From Lactobacillus corticis (GTDB lineage Bacteria; Bacillota; Bacilli; Lactobacillales; Lactobacillaceae), in assembly GCF_018327645.1 (NCBI RefSeq), contig NZ_BMAY01000004.1, positions 121,624-185,623 of the forward strand: DNA of 64,000 nucleotides, written 5' to 3'. The translations under genes and the position numbers were made by a program. Numbering within the stretch: the stretch's first letter is position 1; each line of letters starts with the position of its first letter. The notes under the pieces were generated by a model that had not been told where the DNA came from, did not search any database, and worked only from the letters and a program-made list of their open reading frames with translations. Below, piece after piece: positions 46,070-55,215 of the stretch.

Positions 46070-46714
46070 ATGGATTTTCAACAATTAAAACAGCAATTTG
46101 AAGCACACCGCTCTCCTGATGCCCTGCCTATGGCTAAATATATGAAAAACCGCTTTTCATTCTTGGGAATTAAGACGCCGCAGCGAAGAAAAATTACTAA
46201 TCCCTTATTTAAGGGCCAAAAGGAATTGGATTGGGACTTTGTCAAGCAATGCTGGCAGGCAGATGAACGAGAATATCAGTACGCTGCCTGTGATTATCTA
46301 TTGCGCCTAAAGAAACGGCTTACGTTAGCCGATTTAAGTAAAATCAAAAAATTAGTTTTAAACAAATCATGGTGGGATACCGTAGATAATCTTGCCAAGC
46401 TAATAACTACCCTTTATTTGCAGTATCCTCCAGAAATTTCCCAGGAAATGTTAGCTTGGAGCCAGGCTGATAACTTTTGGTTACGCCGGTGCGCAATTGA
46501 TTTTCAGCTCTTATTGAAAGAAAAAACTGATACCCAGCTTTTAAAAACTATTCTTGAAAACAATCTTCCGGATGATGAATTCTTTATCAATAAGGCAATC
46601 GGCTGGGCTCTCAGAGACTATTCCAAAACCAACCCCCAATGGGTTAAGAACTTTATCCAAACTCATTCACAATTATCACCATTATCAGTTCGTGAAGGTT
46701 CAAAATACTTGTAA
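46070..46714 (+). CDS. DNA alkylation repair protein (AlkD-like)
   Basis: HEAT-like repeat protein that removes alkylated bases. The product is 214 aa. Motifs: KSWWDTVDNLAK, NFWLRRCAIDFQL and NKAIGWALRDYSKTNP, with the Trp, Asp and Arg residues that frame the damaged base in AlkD. AAAGGAG precedes the ATG. Single gene. Confidence 0.9.
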   Translation: MDFQQLKQQFEAHRSPDALPMAKYMKNRFSFLGIKTPQRRKITNPLFKGQKELDWDFVKQCWQADEREYQYAACDYLLRLKKRLTLADLSKIKKLVLNKSWWDTVDNLAKLITTLYLQYPPEISQEMLAWSQADNFWLRRCAIDFQLLLKEKTDTQLLKTILENNLPDDEFFINKAIGWALRDYSKTNPQWVKNFIQTHSQLSPLSVREGSKYL

Positions 46715-46732
46715 TGCCTTTCATTATCTGGC

Positions 46733-46738
46733 TATAAT
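46733..46738 (+). promoter_or_regulatory. -10 element for the 51-aa gene
   Basis: TATAAT at 46733-46738, with TTGTAA 18 nt upstream overlapping the AlkD stop codon, and a start codon 28 nt downstream. Confidence 0.55.
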
Positions 46739-46765
46739 TACTTCATAGAGAATGAGGTGATCATC

Positions 46766-46921
46766 ATGATTGCAAACATCATTGTCAACAGTCGGAATGG
46801 TGAAGACCAGACAACCGGCTACAGTTTAGAAACCAAGGCTAATCGAGATGCCTTGTTAAGTGCAGTCGTGACTGGAAAATCTGGTAAACATATCAAGATT
46901 AACCTACCGATTCTTAAATAA
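46766..46921 (+). CDS. Small uncharacterised protein (51 aa)
   Basis: Product begins MIANIIVNSRNGEDQTTGYS and ends GKHIKINLPILK. GAGGTGA lies 7 nt ahead of the ATG. It has its own promoter and a perfect terminator directly after the stop, so it is very likely expressed. No signal or membrane segment; predicted mostly beta. Family not recognised. Confidence 0.7.
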   Translation: MIANIIVNSRNGEDQTTGYSLETKANRDALLSAVVTGKSGKHIKINLPILK

Positions 46922-46923
46922 CA

Positions 46924-46953
46924 AAACGCAAGAGCTTCGGCTCTTGCGTTTTT
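46924..46953 (+). terminator. Terminator after the 51-aa gene
   Basis: AACGCAAGAGC/GCTCTTGCGTT with a TTCG tetraloop, then TTTTT. Confidence 0.9.
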
Positions 46954-46958
46954 AGTTA

Positions 46959-47031
46959 AGCCGTTTCCCAGATTTGAACTGGGGACCTCCTCCTTACCAC
47001 GGCGGTGCTCTACCTCCTGAGCTAAAACGGC
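46959..47031 (-). tRNA. tRNA-Thr (anticodon GGT)
   Basis: Minus strand: acceptor GCCGTTT/AAACGGC, D stem GCTC/GAGC, anticodon loop GTGGTAA (anticodon GGT), T arm CCCAG-TTCAAAT-CTGGG. The anticodon stem CCGCC/GGAGG has one G-A mismatch. CCA is not encoded. It lies downstream of tyrS in the same direction. Confidence 0.92.
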
Positions 47032-47035
47032 ATGA

Positions 47036-47059
47036 AAGCCCCCTTCGGGGCTTATTTTT
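47036..47059. terminator. Hairpin between tyrS and tRNA-Thr
   Basis: AAGCCCC/GGGGCTT stem with a 4-nt loop, followed by ATTTTTA on the plus strand but only TTT on the minus strand. As a tyrS terminator it is weak, so tyrS and tRNA-Thr may be co-transcribed. Confidence 0.5.
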
Positions 47060-48320
47060 ATTTAATTCGTACTAAGGTGTACTTCTTCTTACCTTTCCTG
47101 ATGATCACAAACTTGCCATCGAAGTCAGCTGCTGGATCAATTTCAAAGTCAACATCCTGTTGGCGGTCGCCATTAACGTAGATCGCACCATTATGCACAT
47201 CCTCACGAGCTTGTCGTTTAGATGATTCGATGCCAGTATTTACCAAGAAATCAATGATATTTTGTTTTTCATTGCTTGCCTCAGCACTTGGAGCATTCTT
47301 CAGGCCGACTTCAATTTGATCAACGGTCAATTCTTTGACATTGCCTTTAAACAAAGCATCAGTAACCATCTGTGCCTCTTTCAAACCGGCTTCACCATGA
47401 ACGAATTTAGTTACTTCTTCGGCCAAGGTCTTTTGTGCTAGGCGCTTCCATGGTTCCTTTTTAACTGATTCTGCTAAGGCATCAATTTCTTCATGACTCA
47501 AGAAAGTGAAGTACTTCAAATACTTAACAACGTCGCGGTCATCTTGGTTAATCCAGAATTGGTAAAATTCGTAAGGACTGGTCTTCTTAGGATCAAGCCA
47601 AACAGCACCACCAGCGGATTTACCAAACTTAGTACCATCGGACTTCAACATTAACGGAATCGTTAAGCCAAAGGCTTGCCGATCAGGACCTTGCAGTTTA
47701 TGAATCAAATCAATCCCGGCAGTAATGTTGCCCCATTGATCAGCGCCACCAATTTGCATTTGCACGCCATAATCACGGTTCAAAATGTAAAAGTCGATTG
47801 ACTGTAAAATTTGGTATGAAAATTCCGTAAAGGAAATTCCGTTTTCCAGTCGGCTGGCAACGACTTCCTTGTTGAGCATGTTGTTAACTTGGAACAATTT
47901 GCCGTAATCACGCAAGAAATCTAATAAGCTTAACTTGCCTAACCACTCAGCATTGTTAACAATTTGGAAGTTTTCAGTACCAAATAGCTTCTTCATTTGT
48001 GCAGTTAAGGCTGCTTCATTCTTGTGTAATTGTTCTTCGGTTTGCAAAACCCGTTCGGTAGAACGACCAGATGGGTCACCGATTGCCCCAGTTCCACCAC
48101 CGATGACAATGACTGGCTTGTAGCCAGCTAATTGGAATCTCTTTAGGATCATAAATGGAATCAAGTGGCCAATATGCAATGAGTCACCTGTTGGGTCAGT
48201 CCCACAGTATAAAGCCAAATCATCATGTTCAGCTAAGTACTTGCGCAAACCTTCTTCATCAGTTTCCTGATTAATCGCGCCACGCCATTTTAAGTCTTCG
48301 ATAATATCAAAATTTGCCAT
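47058..48320 (-). CDS. tyrS: Tyrosyl-tRNA synthetase
   Basis: The product is 420 aa. Motifs: CGTDPTGDSLHIGHLIP (HIGH) and GTKFGKSAGGAV (KFGKS). C-terminal S4 RNA-binding domain (KRQAREDVHNGAIYVNGDR). The upstream T-box with a Tyr specifier makes its transcription respond to uncharged tRNA-Tyr. Confidence 0.97.
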   Translation of the reverse strand: MANFDIIEDLKWRGAINQETDEEGLRKYLAEHDDLALYCGTDPTGDSLHIGHLIPFMILKRFQLAGYKPVIVIGGGTGAIGDPSGRSTERVLQTEEQLHKNEAALTAQMKKLFGTENFQIVNNAEWLGKLSLLDFLRDYGKLFQVNNMLNKEVVASRLENGISFTEFSYQILQSIDFYILNRDYGVQMQIGGADQWGNITAGIDLIHKLQGPDRQAFGLTIPLMLKSDGTKFGKSAGGAVWLDPKKTSPYEFYQFWINQDDRDVVKYLKYFTFLSHEEIDALAESVKKEPWKRLAQKTLAEEVTKFVHGEAGLKEAQMVTDALFKGNVKELTVDQIEVGLKNAPSAEASNEKQNIIDFLVNTGIESSKRQAREDVHNGAIYVNGDRQQDVDFEIDPAADFDGKFVIIRKGKKKYTLVRIK

Positions 48321-48336
48321 AAAATGCCTCCAATAA

Positions 48337-48530
48337 AAAACGTCCCTGGATTAAAATCCAGGGACGACTAATTTACTTCCTTAGCCGTGGTACCACCCAC
48401 GTTCACGCCTATTGGCGCCTCTTAATAGTTGTTATGGGAACAACCCCGTCGTTGTACTTCGCTAAGGTAAACCTGTCTAGCTCACACCAACCGCTAGTTC
48501 TCTGAACGCTGAATTTACCCGCTACTATAT
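48337..48530 (-). ncRNA. T-box leader, Tyr-specific, with terminator
   Basis: Minus strand: the T-box core GGGTGGTACCACG (48386-48398) is followed by the terminator CGTCCCTGGATT/AATCCAGGGACG (48339-48366) and TTTTTT. The stem I region carries GAAGTACAAC, whose TAC (48454-48456) is a Tyr codon in the specifier position. This matches the gene it controls. Confidence 0.93.
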
Positions 48531-48536
48531 GTGTTA

Positions 48537-48565
48537 ATAGTAGCGGGTAAACGCAGTTTAGTCAA
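48537..48565 (-). promoter_or_regulatory. tyrS promoter
   Basis: Minus strand TTGACT (48560-48565), 17-nt spacer, TACTAT (48537-48542). The -10 lies inside an inverted repeat TTTACCCGCTACTAT/ATAGTAGCGGGTAAA (about 48512-48557). Confidence 0.8.
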
Positions 48566-48579
48566 CTATTAATTGACGA

Positions 48580-51573
48580 TTATTTAGTTGTACTATCAGT
48601 GCTTCCTACTTTGTAGAAGTTCTTGAAGGTCATGCCATATCCCTTTCCGGCAGTCATGTCGTATTGGATAGTTTCGTAATCCTTCAAAATAGCTTGTTGT
48701 TCATTGGTCAAAGTCTTAGGGTCAACTACTTTACCCTTTTGATTGATCAATTCAAAGCCGGATTCACCTGAGTAGTTAATCGTAATTGCCGGCAATTTTT
48801 CATGCAATTCGGTCAAAAGTGCTTGGTAAGCCGTTACCTTACTGTTGGTTTGTTCAAGCATCATCGCAATAAAGTCGCTGCTGCTTACGTAACTAGTCTT
48901 GTTAGTCAGCTTAGCCTTAGCCCCATGCTCTCTAGCGTACTTGTTCGAGTAAATGAAGTAACGAGTTGAGTGCATTTGGACTGGGTATTCAGAAGTATAA
49001 CTTTGACTAATAATTGATGGGTAGTGGTCACCGTAGAAGACTAAAGTAATTGGCTTCTTGATCTTATCAATCTTCTTAATGAAGGCTTTAACTGCCTTAT
49101 CAGTGTACTGCGTACCCTTAATGTAAGTAGCCATCTGCAGTTTTTCAGCTGACGAATTGAGCAGGTCGCCACTAACTTTGCCGACATATTCATTATCCTT
49201 ATACCAGTTGTTGTATGGCATATGGTTTTGAATCGAAATCAAGTTAATGAACTGGCCACCAGAACGACTATTAATCTGTTTCAATCCGTTTGCGTAGGCC
49301 GTGTAATCAGAATTATATGGCGACTTGCCTAACTTCTTCTGATCAATAATCTTATACTTCGAACCCAAGTATTCAAACTTATTAAACTTAAAGCGGTTAT
49401 AGTTTTCAATTCTTGAGTAGTAAGTCCCAATATATGGGTGGACAGCTGACTTGTAGCTAAAGTTCATCCCAATAGTTGGGTAGTACTTGTACTTAGGAAC
49501 AACTTGTACATATGGCGTCAGCGTCGACTTAAACAAGCCCATGTTGAAGCCGGTTAAAGTTTCCCATTCCATGTTGGCCGTACCACCGCCGTAGCCGGCT
49601 GACAACATTGACCCATAAGTTGTCTTACCCTTCAATGAGTGAATGTATGGAATTGGATCCTTGCCAGTAATCTTAATGGTTGGGAATGTCGCTGGATCAA
49701 CAAAACTTTCACTCAAATTAAAGACGATTGTTTGATCTGAAATATTATTCTTCCGCGTCTTGTTAATTTGAGCAGCTATCTTTTGATACTTCTTAACAAT
49801 TGCTGCAACAGAATTCTTGGAGTAATTCGACGGAGCCTGCATGATCTGCAAGTCAATGTAGTTCAAGAAGTTTAACACTGGCCCGTTAATTTGAATATCA
49901 CGCTCAGGGTTTCTAAAACTTTGCTTGTTGTCAAAACCACGGTTGAGGTAGTAAATAAATTCACCTTCATGGTTAAACCGTAATGGCGTCATGAACAAAA
50001 GCAAGCTCAATAAAGCCCAAATTCCGCGTCGCTTCCAAGAGCCCTTCTTCTTGATTGGAACTTTGATTTCTAAGAAAAGCAGCAAGGCAATGATCACTAC
50101 TAAGGCAATGGTGACGTAAATTACCACCGAGTTGCCGACCATTGACAGCAAACTTCTCCAGTTGACAATTTCACTCAATTCCGTTGGATAAATTGGTTCA
50201 CCACGCAAATTAAGCTTGATCTTATTGGCAATGGCCCAACCGATGATCGTAACCGAAACTAAGATGTTGCTTGTCCAGTAACGCGTTGTAACAAAGTAAA
50301 TAATTGAAAACGCCGCATCCAAGAAGATCGTAGTCAGGATGATCGCGAAGAATCTGGTTCCCAGTAAGAAGACAACCGCATTAATAGTTTCTGCAGTGTT
50401 AACTTGGATCCGCATATTGTCTGCTTCAATGACAAATGAAGCAAAACTAAGAATGTAGAACCATACCCAGGTAAGCAGGTTAACTCGATTGGCAATAACC
50501 CACTGAACCAGATTATTCCAAATACCTTCCAGCGCTTTAAGCGGACTTTCCTGCCGTTCAAGGAACTGCAAGCTTCTCCGAACTGGCTTCAAACGATACA
50601 GATAACGTTCATATACCCAATCAAGCAGAGCACACACAACCATCATAATGATGATTTGAATAAGCTTGTTCAAAGGAGCACTGCCAGTCCAGCGGAAACT
50701 CTTTTGGAAACCGCTAGAAATTGGTGCCTGCATCAAAATGATAACTGGGATAAAGTGGCGCATTTGGCGACCACGCAAGCTCAAGATTACCTTTTGAAAC
50801 AGCATAAAGGCCGGAGCGGCGATTAAAAACATCACAGGAGAGGAAATATTGGACAAGAAAGTCCGGTTCCATTCTCCGACTGACCGGCCACTAAGCAATT
50901 GTGACCAATAAACGGCATTAAAGGCAGGAACACCTAGCGAAGCCCCAGCTAATGCAATTAGCCCAATGATGGTCGCAATAATTAATTGCTTTTTGGTAAA
51001 GCGCAGCCGCGCCAAAAACATTCCCCAGGCAAAGAATAGAATAAGGTACACACCCGTGATGGAGTAGCGTACATTCATCATCCCTGCCGATAAAGCAAAC
51101 CCCGCAATTGTTGCTAAAGATAAACCGAGCAACGCTTGTTTATTAGAAATCTTCTCCAGCCAATCATATAAAATCGGCTGAGCAATCATACTAAAAACTA
51201 AGCCAGCCAAAACTGCTGATGTACTGGTAGTAATTGGGAAAAGCATCCCAAAGACTTTCCACATCACAATCTTGCTTGGTGACTTAATAAAGTAAGCTAG
51301 ATAAAGCAGAATCAACGTTGCTTCTGCCAATACCCAGAATTTGAACGGCTCGGTCAATTTCACCTTGCGTCGACTGTAAACTGCCCCAAAGACCATCATG
51401 ATAAAAATAATGGTGGCGCTTTGAGCAATTGACGGCATGAAGCGGAGCGGTGTAATCGAACTCTTGTACATCGTCCCATCAATCTTAAACATTTGCGCAA
51501 GCATGAGGAACGTAGCCGCCAAGACACAAATACGTTGAATCAGCTTTGGTGCTTTAGTATTACTTTCACTCAT
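48580..51573 (-). CDS. LtaS-like phosphoglycerol transferase fused to a large membrane domain (997 aa)
   Basis: The C-terminal half is an extracellular LTA synthase/sulfatase-fold domain: NLSESFVDPATFPTI (metal-binding start), GYGGGTANMEWETLTGFN with the Thr position of LtaS, ISIQNHMPYNNW and VFYGDHYPSI (metal ligands). Five helices before it match normal LtaS. Ahead of that, about 330 residues with some ten helices resemble an acyltransferase-3-like membrane domain; normal LtaS has about 650 aa. It may make or modify a glycerophosphate polymer. The neighbours plsY and LCP also serve envelope synthesis. Substrate not known. Confidence 0.85.
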   Translation of the reverse strand: MSESNTKAPKLIQRICVLAATFLMLAQMFKIDGTMYKSSITPLRFMPSIAQSATIIFIMMVFGAVYSRRKVKLTEPFKFWVLAEATLILLYLAYFIKSPSKIVMWKVFGMLFPITTSTSAVLAGLVFSMIAQPILYDWLEKISNKQALLGLSLATIAGFALSAGMMNVRYSITGVYLILFFAWGMFLARLRFTKKQLIIATIIGLIALAGASLGVPAFNAVYWSQLLSGRSVGEWNRTFLSNISSPVMFLIAAPAFMLFQKVILSLRGRQMRHFIPVIILMQAPISSGFQKSFRWTGSAPLNKLIQIIIMMVVCALLDWVYERYLYRLKPVRRSLQFLERQESPLKALEGIWNNLVQWVIANRVNLLTWVWFYILSFASFVIEADNMRIQVNTAETINAVVFLLGTRFFAIILTTIFLDAAFSIIYFVTTRYWTSNILVSVTIIGWAIANKIKLNLRGEPIYPTELSEIVNWRSLLSMVGNSVVIYVTIALVVIIALLLFLEIKVPIKKKGSWKRRGIWALLSLLLFMTPLRFNHEGEFIYYLNRGFDNKQSFRNPERDIQINGPVLNFLNYIDLQIMQAPSNYSKNSVAAIVKKYQKIAAQINKTRKNNISDQTIVFNLSESFVDPATFPTIKITGKDPIPYIHSLKGKTTYGSMLSAGYGGGTANMEWETLTGFNMGLFKSTLTPYVQVVPKYKYYPTIGMNFSYKSAVHPYIGTYYSRIENYNRFKFNKFEYLGSKYKIIDQKKLGKSPYNSDYTAYANGLKQINSRSGGQFINLISIQNHMPYNNWYKDNEYVGKVSGDLLNSSAEKLQMATYIKGTQYTDKAVKAFIKKIDKIKKPITLVFYGDHYPSIISQSYTSEYPVQMHSTRYFIYSNKYAREHGAKAKLTNKTSYVSSSDFIAMMLEQTNSKVTAYQALLTELHEKLPAITINYSGESGFELINQKGKVVDPKTLTNEQQAILKDYETIQYDMTAGKGYGMTFKNFYKVGSTDSTTK

Positions 51574-51594
51574 TTTACTAATCTGGTTCCTTAA

Positions 51595-52242
51595 CTATAT
51601 TTTCTTCTCGCTTGACCCAATATCCCCTTCATGGGAAATACCAAGTTTTCGCTTTATCGTCTTTAAAATATCCACCCGTTTGCTGCGGCCGGCAAAGAAG
51701 TCCACCACATCAGACCAAAATCTGATCAGCATCACGAGGAAGATTAAGCCGAAAACTAAACCTGCTTCAGCTTTAATCGGATATTCAAAGATACTGAATA
51801 AAAGCATAAACGTTAACGGCGGGATCGTCAAATTTTGCATCAACGCTGTCATAACTAAGGCAATCAACAATACTGCCACTGCTATCCGGACATCGTACAC
51901 CAAGAGCAAGGCGATCGACACAGCTACGCCCTTGCCACCTTTAAAGTGGTAAAACAGGGGAAAACAGTGTCCCAGCATCAGACCAAGCCCCGTGTATGCT
52001 AAAGCCAGATGATTTTTAAATAGCAGCCAAGTAATTGCTAAAGCGATCACCGCCTTAGCTAAATCCCCAACCGCCGTTAACGTGCCATATTTTTTCCCGA
52101 AAACTGCGCCAACATTAGCAGTTCCCGGATTGCCTGATCCTACTTTTGTCGGATCACTGTGCAGCAAATGGGCTGTCACAAAATAGGCTGTTACAAAATT
52201 ACCGCATATATAGCCGATTAAGAGTGCTCCCAATCGAAACAT
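51595..52242 (-). CDS. plsY: Acyl-phosphate glycerol-3-phosphate acyltransferase
   Basis: First acylation in membrane phospholipid synthesis. The product has 215 aa and multiple helices. Motifs: GSGNPGTANVGAVFGKKYG, GLMLGHCFPLFYHFKGGKGVA and IRFWSDVVDF-type end. Starts in the stop of the LCP gene (1-nt overlap), and is followed 21 nt later by the LtaS-like gene, forming an envelope operon. Confidence 0.93.
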   Translation of the reverse strand: MFRLGALLIGYICGNFVTAYFVTAHLLHSDPTKVGSGNPGTANVGAVFGKKYGTLTAVGDLAKAVIALAITWLLFKNHLALAYTGLGLMLGHCFPLFYHFKGGKGVAVSIALLLVYDVRIAVAVLLIALVMTALMQNLTIPPLTFMLLFSIFEYPIKAEAGLVFGLIFLVMLIRFWSDVVDFFAGRSKRVDILKTIKRKLGISHEGDIGSSEKKI

Positions 52243-53429
52243 TAATGTCCGCCTCCGCTTCCGCCGTTTCCACCGGCACCGCCATTTTGCTCCTCGTCCG
52301 AGCGACTGCTGGTGTCGCTAGATTCAGAACTTTGGCTGCTAGTAGAATTTTTAGAGTATACCGTATAAGTTTGATCTTCACTGGCACCAAATTTGAAGCC
52401 ATTGGCGATATTTTTCTTATTTTGGTAAGTCTCGGCATTGCTAATCGTCTCAGTCTGCAAACCTAATTCCTTGCGCACATAATTTGAAATTCGCTGCAAT
52501 TCCTTAGTTGCCATTACCTGATAACTAGCTTCATCAATATACGTGCTATAACCATGCAGGTAGTCACTTTTTTCAGTCGCAGCAGATGAACGATAATTCA
52601 CTACAATCGACTGCAGCGCACTAAATGGTAAATTAGTCTTCACATTACTGGAGACAGTCTTCAAAATTGAAGATAAATTGCTCAATGAGTTTAGCGATAC
52701 GGCCTTTTTAACCAATGCCGTAATTACTTGACGCTGACGCTTTTGGCGTCCATAGTCGCCTTCTGGATCTTCATAGCGCATCCGTGAATAGGCTAAAGCT
52801 CCAGCACCACCCATATGAGTCAGTTTGCCTTTCTTGAAGACATAACCAGAATATTCAAAACTGAGCAACGGCTTAATATTGATTCCGCCAACATAACGGA
52901 TCATTTTCATCAAGCCGCCCATGTTAACCAAAGCATAATACTTGATCGGCACATTGATCAGTTTTGATACCGACTTCATTGCCATTTTGGCTCCACCAAT
53001 TGAATAAGCGGCATTAATCTTTTCCATGGTATAACTTTTAGCACCAACCATTTGTGCCAATGTATCCCGCGGAATTGAGATTAACGAGTACCGCTTTTTC
53101 TTGGGATTAACCACAGCAACGATAATCGTGTCCGTGTTTCCCATTTTTTCCGTTCGATCCAAAGCCCCAGTATCAGTCCCCAGTAGAAGCACTGCAAAAG
53201 AGTGCTTCCCATTAAATTCGCCTTTCTTTACAGTAACCGAGTTTTTACTGTCGTAGGTCTTATCTACGGCATTTTTAGCTTGGAAGTAAACATAGGCGGA
53301 ATAAAGGCCGGCTGCCACCGCAAAAACCGCCACAACGCTCAATATCCAAGCAAACACATGACGTTTCTTGGTATAGTCAGCGCTGTGAGTTTCTACGCGA
53401 CTTTGGCCTGAGTTCTGCTGTTTGTTCAT
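52242..53429 (-). CDS. LytR-CpsA-Psr (LCP) family protein
   Basis: Membrane-anchored enzyme attaching wall polymers to peptidoglycan. About 395 aa: cytoplasmic N-tail, one helix (VFAWILSVVAVFAVAAGLYSA), then the LCP domain with LLLGTDTGALDRTEKMGNTDTI-like start, SLISIPRDTLAQM and YGRQKRQRQVI (conserved Arg residues). Ser/Gly-rich C-tail. ATG at 53427-53429 is preferred to a GTG seven codons upstream, on weak Shine-Dalgarno evidence (ATAGG). Confidence 0.92.
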   Translation of the reverse strand: MNKQQNSGQSRVETHSADYTKKRHVFAWILSVVAVFAVAAGLYSAYVYFQAKNAVDKTYDSKNSVTVKKGEFNGKHSFAVLLLGTDTGALDRTEKMGNTDTIIVAVVNPKKKRYSLISIPRDTLAQMVGAKSYTMEKINAAYSIGGAKMAMKSVSKLINVPIKYYALVNMGGLMKMIRYVGGINIKPLLSFEYSGYVFKKGKLTHMGGAGALAYSRMRYEDPEGDYGRQKRQRQVITALVKKAVSLNSLSNLSSILKTVSSNVKTNLPFSALQSIVVNYRSSAATEKSDYLHGYSTYIDEASYQVMATKELQRISNYVRKELGLQTETISNAETYQNKKNIANGFKFGASEDQTYTVYSKNSTSSQSSESSDTSSRSDEEQNGGAGGNGGSGGGH

Positions 53430-53473
53430 ATATAAATACCTATAGTTCACACAGTAAATTTTGCAATGTATGT

Positions 53474-53479
53474 ATTATA
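53474..53479 (-). promoter_or_regulatory. Extended -10 promoter of the LCP-plsY-LtaS-like operon
   Basis: TGCTATAAT on the minus strand; no good -35. Confidence 0.5.
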
Positions 53480-53530
53480 GCAAATATCGCCTGGCTTCCC
53501 GGACTCAAGCAAGGGATCTTATTAAAATCG

Positions 53531-54085
53531 TTAACTTTGTTTCAAAATCAGAGAAATTGACAATTGCTGGCTCATATCTGGAGCCAAGTCAATTGACCCA
53601 AAGCTAGCTTGAATACCATCATGCAACTCTAGCGTAAAGTCATTTGCTTCTGCCTTTAACGCATAAGCCTGGTCTGAGATCGTTGCATTATGCGGATTAA
53701 GCTCGACTTTAGCCTCTTGGGGAAGCGGCAAGTTTACCAGCAAAGAAAATGGCATTGCTTGGTCAGAGTGATTTTTCACATAAAAAGTAACGGTTAATTG
53801 CTCTCCTTCAAGCGCATAGGTCACAATTAATTCAAAATGAAAAGGAAAAATTTTCCGACTTGCCTCATTATCCAAAAGAGTCAGACTCATCCGCGCATCC
53901 CCTTTATCAACAACCGTCCACTGACTTATTCCTGTCAAGTCATGGTCGTTTTCTGGGAATACAATTTTTAAGGCTGATCCTGGTACAAAAAAGTCATACT
54001 TTCCATTTACTTCAGATAAATGGAGCAGCTGTGCACCATTCTCATCAACAGCCGCATGTAAAAGCGAGTTTTCGATAGTTTGCAT
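53531..54085 (-). CDS. Aldose 1-epimerase-like protein, shortened and lacking catalytic His
   Basis: About 184 aa against 280-300 for the LacX-like epimerase family. Recognisable blocks: ENDHDLTGISQWTVVDKG and FPFHFELIVTYALEGEQLTVTFYVKNHSDQAMPFS. Where the family has a GGHP-type motif after MPFS, this protein reads LLVNLPLP, so a key His is missing; other parts of the barrel are absent. ATG at 54083-54085 is preceded by GGGAG. It may be a non-enzymatic sugar-binding relative or a decaying gene; the open frame argues for some retained role. Confidence 0.65.
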   Translation of the reverse strand: MQTIENSLLHAAVDENGAQLLHLSEVNGKYDFFVPGSALKIVFPENDHDLTGISQWTVVDKGDARMSLTLLDNEASRKIFPFHFELIVTYALEGEQLTVTFYVKNHSDQAMPFSLLVNLPLPQEAKVELNPHNATISDQAYALKAEANDFTLELHDGIQASFGSIDLAPDMSQQLSISLILKQS

Positions 54086-54283
54086 AAATTCGTCTCCCAC
54101 CATCATTCAAATTAAGATTACACTATTTTGCTAAGTTAGCCAATGTATAGATAATGAATGCTTTATCAATCAATGATTATTAAGAAAATTAAAACGAGAT
54201 GGCATTTTTGCTGCTTATATTATATAATAAAATCGTTCTTGAAAATTTAGAAGTGTAAAGATAGATTTTTGGAACAAGTTGAT

Positions 54284-54322
54284 AAAAAAGGCCGCTACCT
54301 GGTGTGGGTAGCGACTTTTTTT
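54284..54322 (-). terminator. Second gpmA terminator (bidirectional)
   Basis: GTCGCTACC/GGTAGCGGC stem (one G-U in minus orientation), A- and T-runs on both sides. The stretch 54086-54283 is AT-rich and holds only a TATAAT (54223-54228) readable on both strands. Confidence 0.75.
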
Positions 54323-54336
54323 GTTCCTTTTGGCAA

Positions 54337-54370
54337 ACAAAAAGCTCCAGTTTAACTGAAGCTCTTGTTT
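54337..54370 (-). terminator. gpmA terminator
   Basis: AGCTTCAGTT/AACTGGAGCT stem followed by TTTTTGTT on the minus strand. Confidence 0.82.
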
Positions 54371-54375
54371 ATTGC

Positions 54376-55068
54376 TTAGTCGTCAAGCTTTTCCTTGTTA
54401 ACGACGTTCAATTGTTCATCGAAAGTGTAAACAACTGGTTCACCAGTCTTCATTTCCAAGTTCATAATATCTTCATCAGAAATGTTTTCGATGTACTTAG
54501 TCAAAGCCCGAAGTGAGTTACCGTGAGCTGCGATAATAACGTTCTTGCCGTCCAAAAGGTCTGGAGCAATGTGGTCTTCCCAGAATGGCATTACACGGTC
54601 AAGACATACGTGCAAGTTTTCTGCCTTAGGAACGATGTGTGGGTCAAGGTTAGCATAACGACGGTCATGTGCTTGACTGAATTCGTTGTCATCGTCAATA
54701 GCTGGTGGCAAAACATCGTATGAACGACGCCAAATGTGAACTTGTTCGTCACCGTACTTTTCAGCAGTAGCCTTCTTGTTCAAGCCTTGCAAAGCACCGT
54801 AGTGGCGTTCGTTAAGTCTCCAAGTCTTAGTTTCTGGAATCCAAAGTTGGCCGCTTTCTTCCAATGCAAAGTGCAAAGTCTTGATGGCACGAGTCAACAA
54901 TGAAGTGTAAGCTTGATCAAATTCCAAGCCGTGTTCCTTAATTAAACGACCAGCCTTCTTAGCTTCTTCAACACCTTTTTCTGAAAGGTTAACGTCAACC
55001 CAACCAGTAAATTGGTTAGACAGGTTCCATTCACTTTGACCGTGACGGATTAATACTAATTTAGCCAT
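54376..55068 (-). CDS. gpmA: 2,3-bisphosphoglycerate-dependent phosphoglycerate mutase
   Basis: Glycolysis: interconverts 3- and 2-phosphoglycerate. The product is 230 aa. Phosphohistidine motif [27 protein letters not shown] and [10 protein letters not shown] (second His) are all present. AAAGGAG precedes the ATG. Codon use is that of a highly expressed gene. Confidence 0.97.
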   Translation of the reverse strand: MAKLVLIRHGQSEWNLSNQFTGWVDVNLSEKGVEEAKKAGRLIKEHGLEFDQAYTSLLTRAIKTLHFALEESGQLWIPETKTWRLNERHYGALQGLNKKATAEKYGDEQVHIWRRSYDVLPPAIDDDNEFSQAHDRRYANLDPHIVPKAENLHVCLDRVMPFWEDHIAPDLLDGKNVIIAAHGNSLRALTKYIENISDEDIMNLEMKTGEPVVYTFDEQLNVVNKEKLDD

Positions 55069-55215
55069 GAAATATCTCCTTTAAAAATTCAATAGTTCAG
55101 TTACATTTTACACATTAAAAATCTAAATTCCTAGTAGGTTTAGGGATTTTTTCAACTAATAACTGGTATTTATGCCTAGATTTTGCTAATTTATAGGGCA
55201 GAAAGAGGTACATCA

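Noticed and set aside
54200..54322. Small plus-strand RNA from TATAAT (54223) to the terminator at 54322
   Set aside because: The -35 is poor, the -10 is equally readable on the other strand, and the wobble pairs of the hairpin fit minus-strand gpmA termination better.
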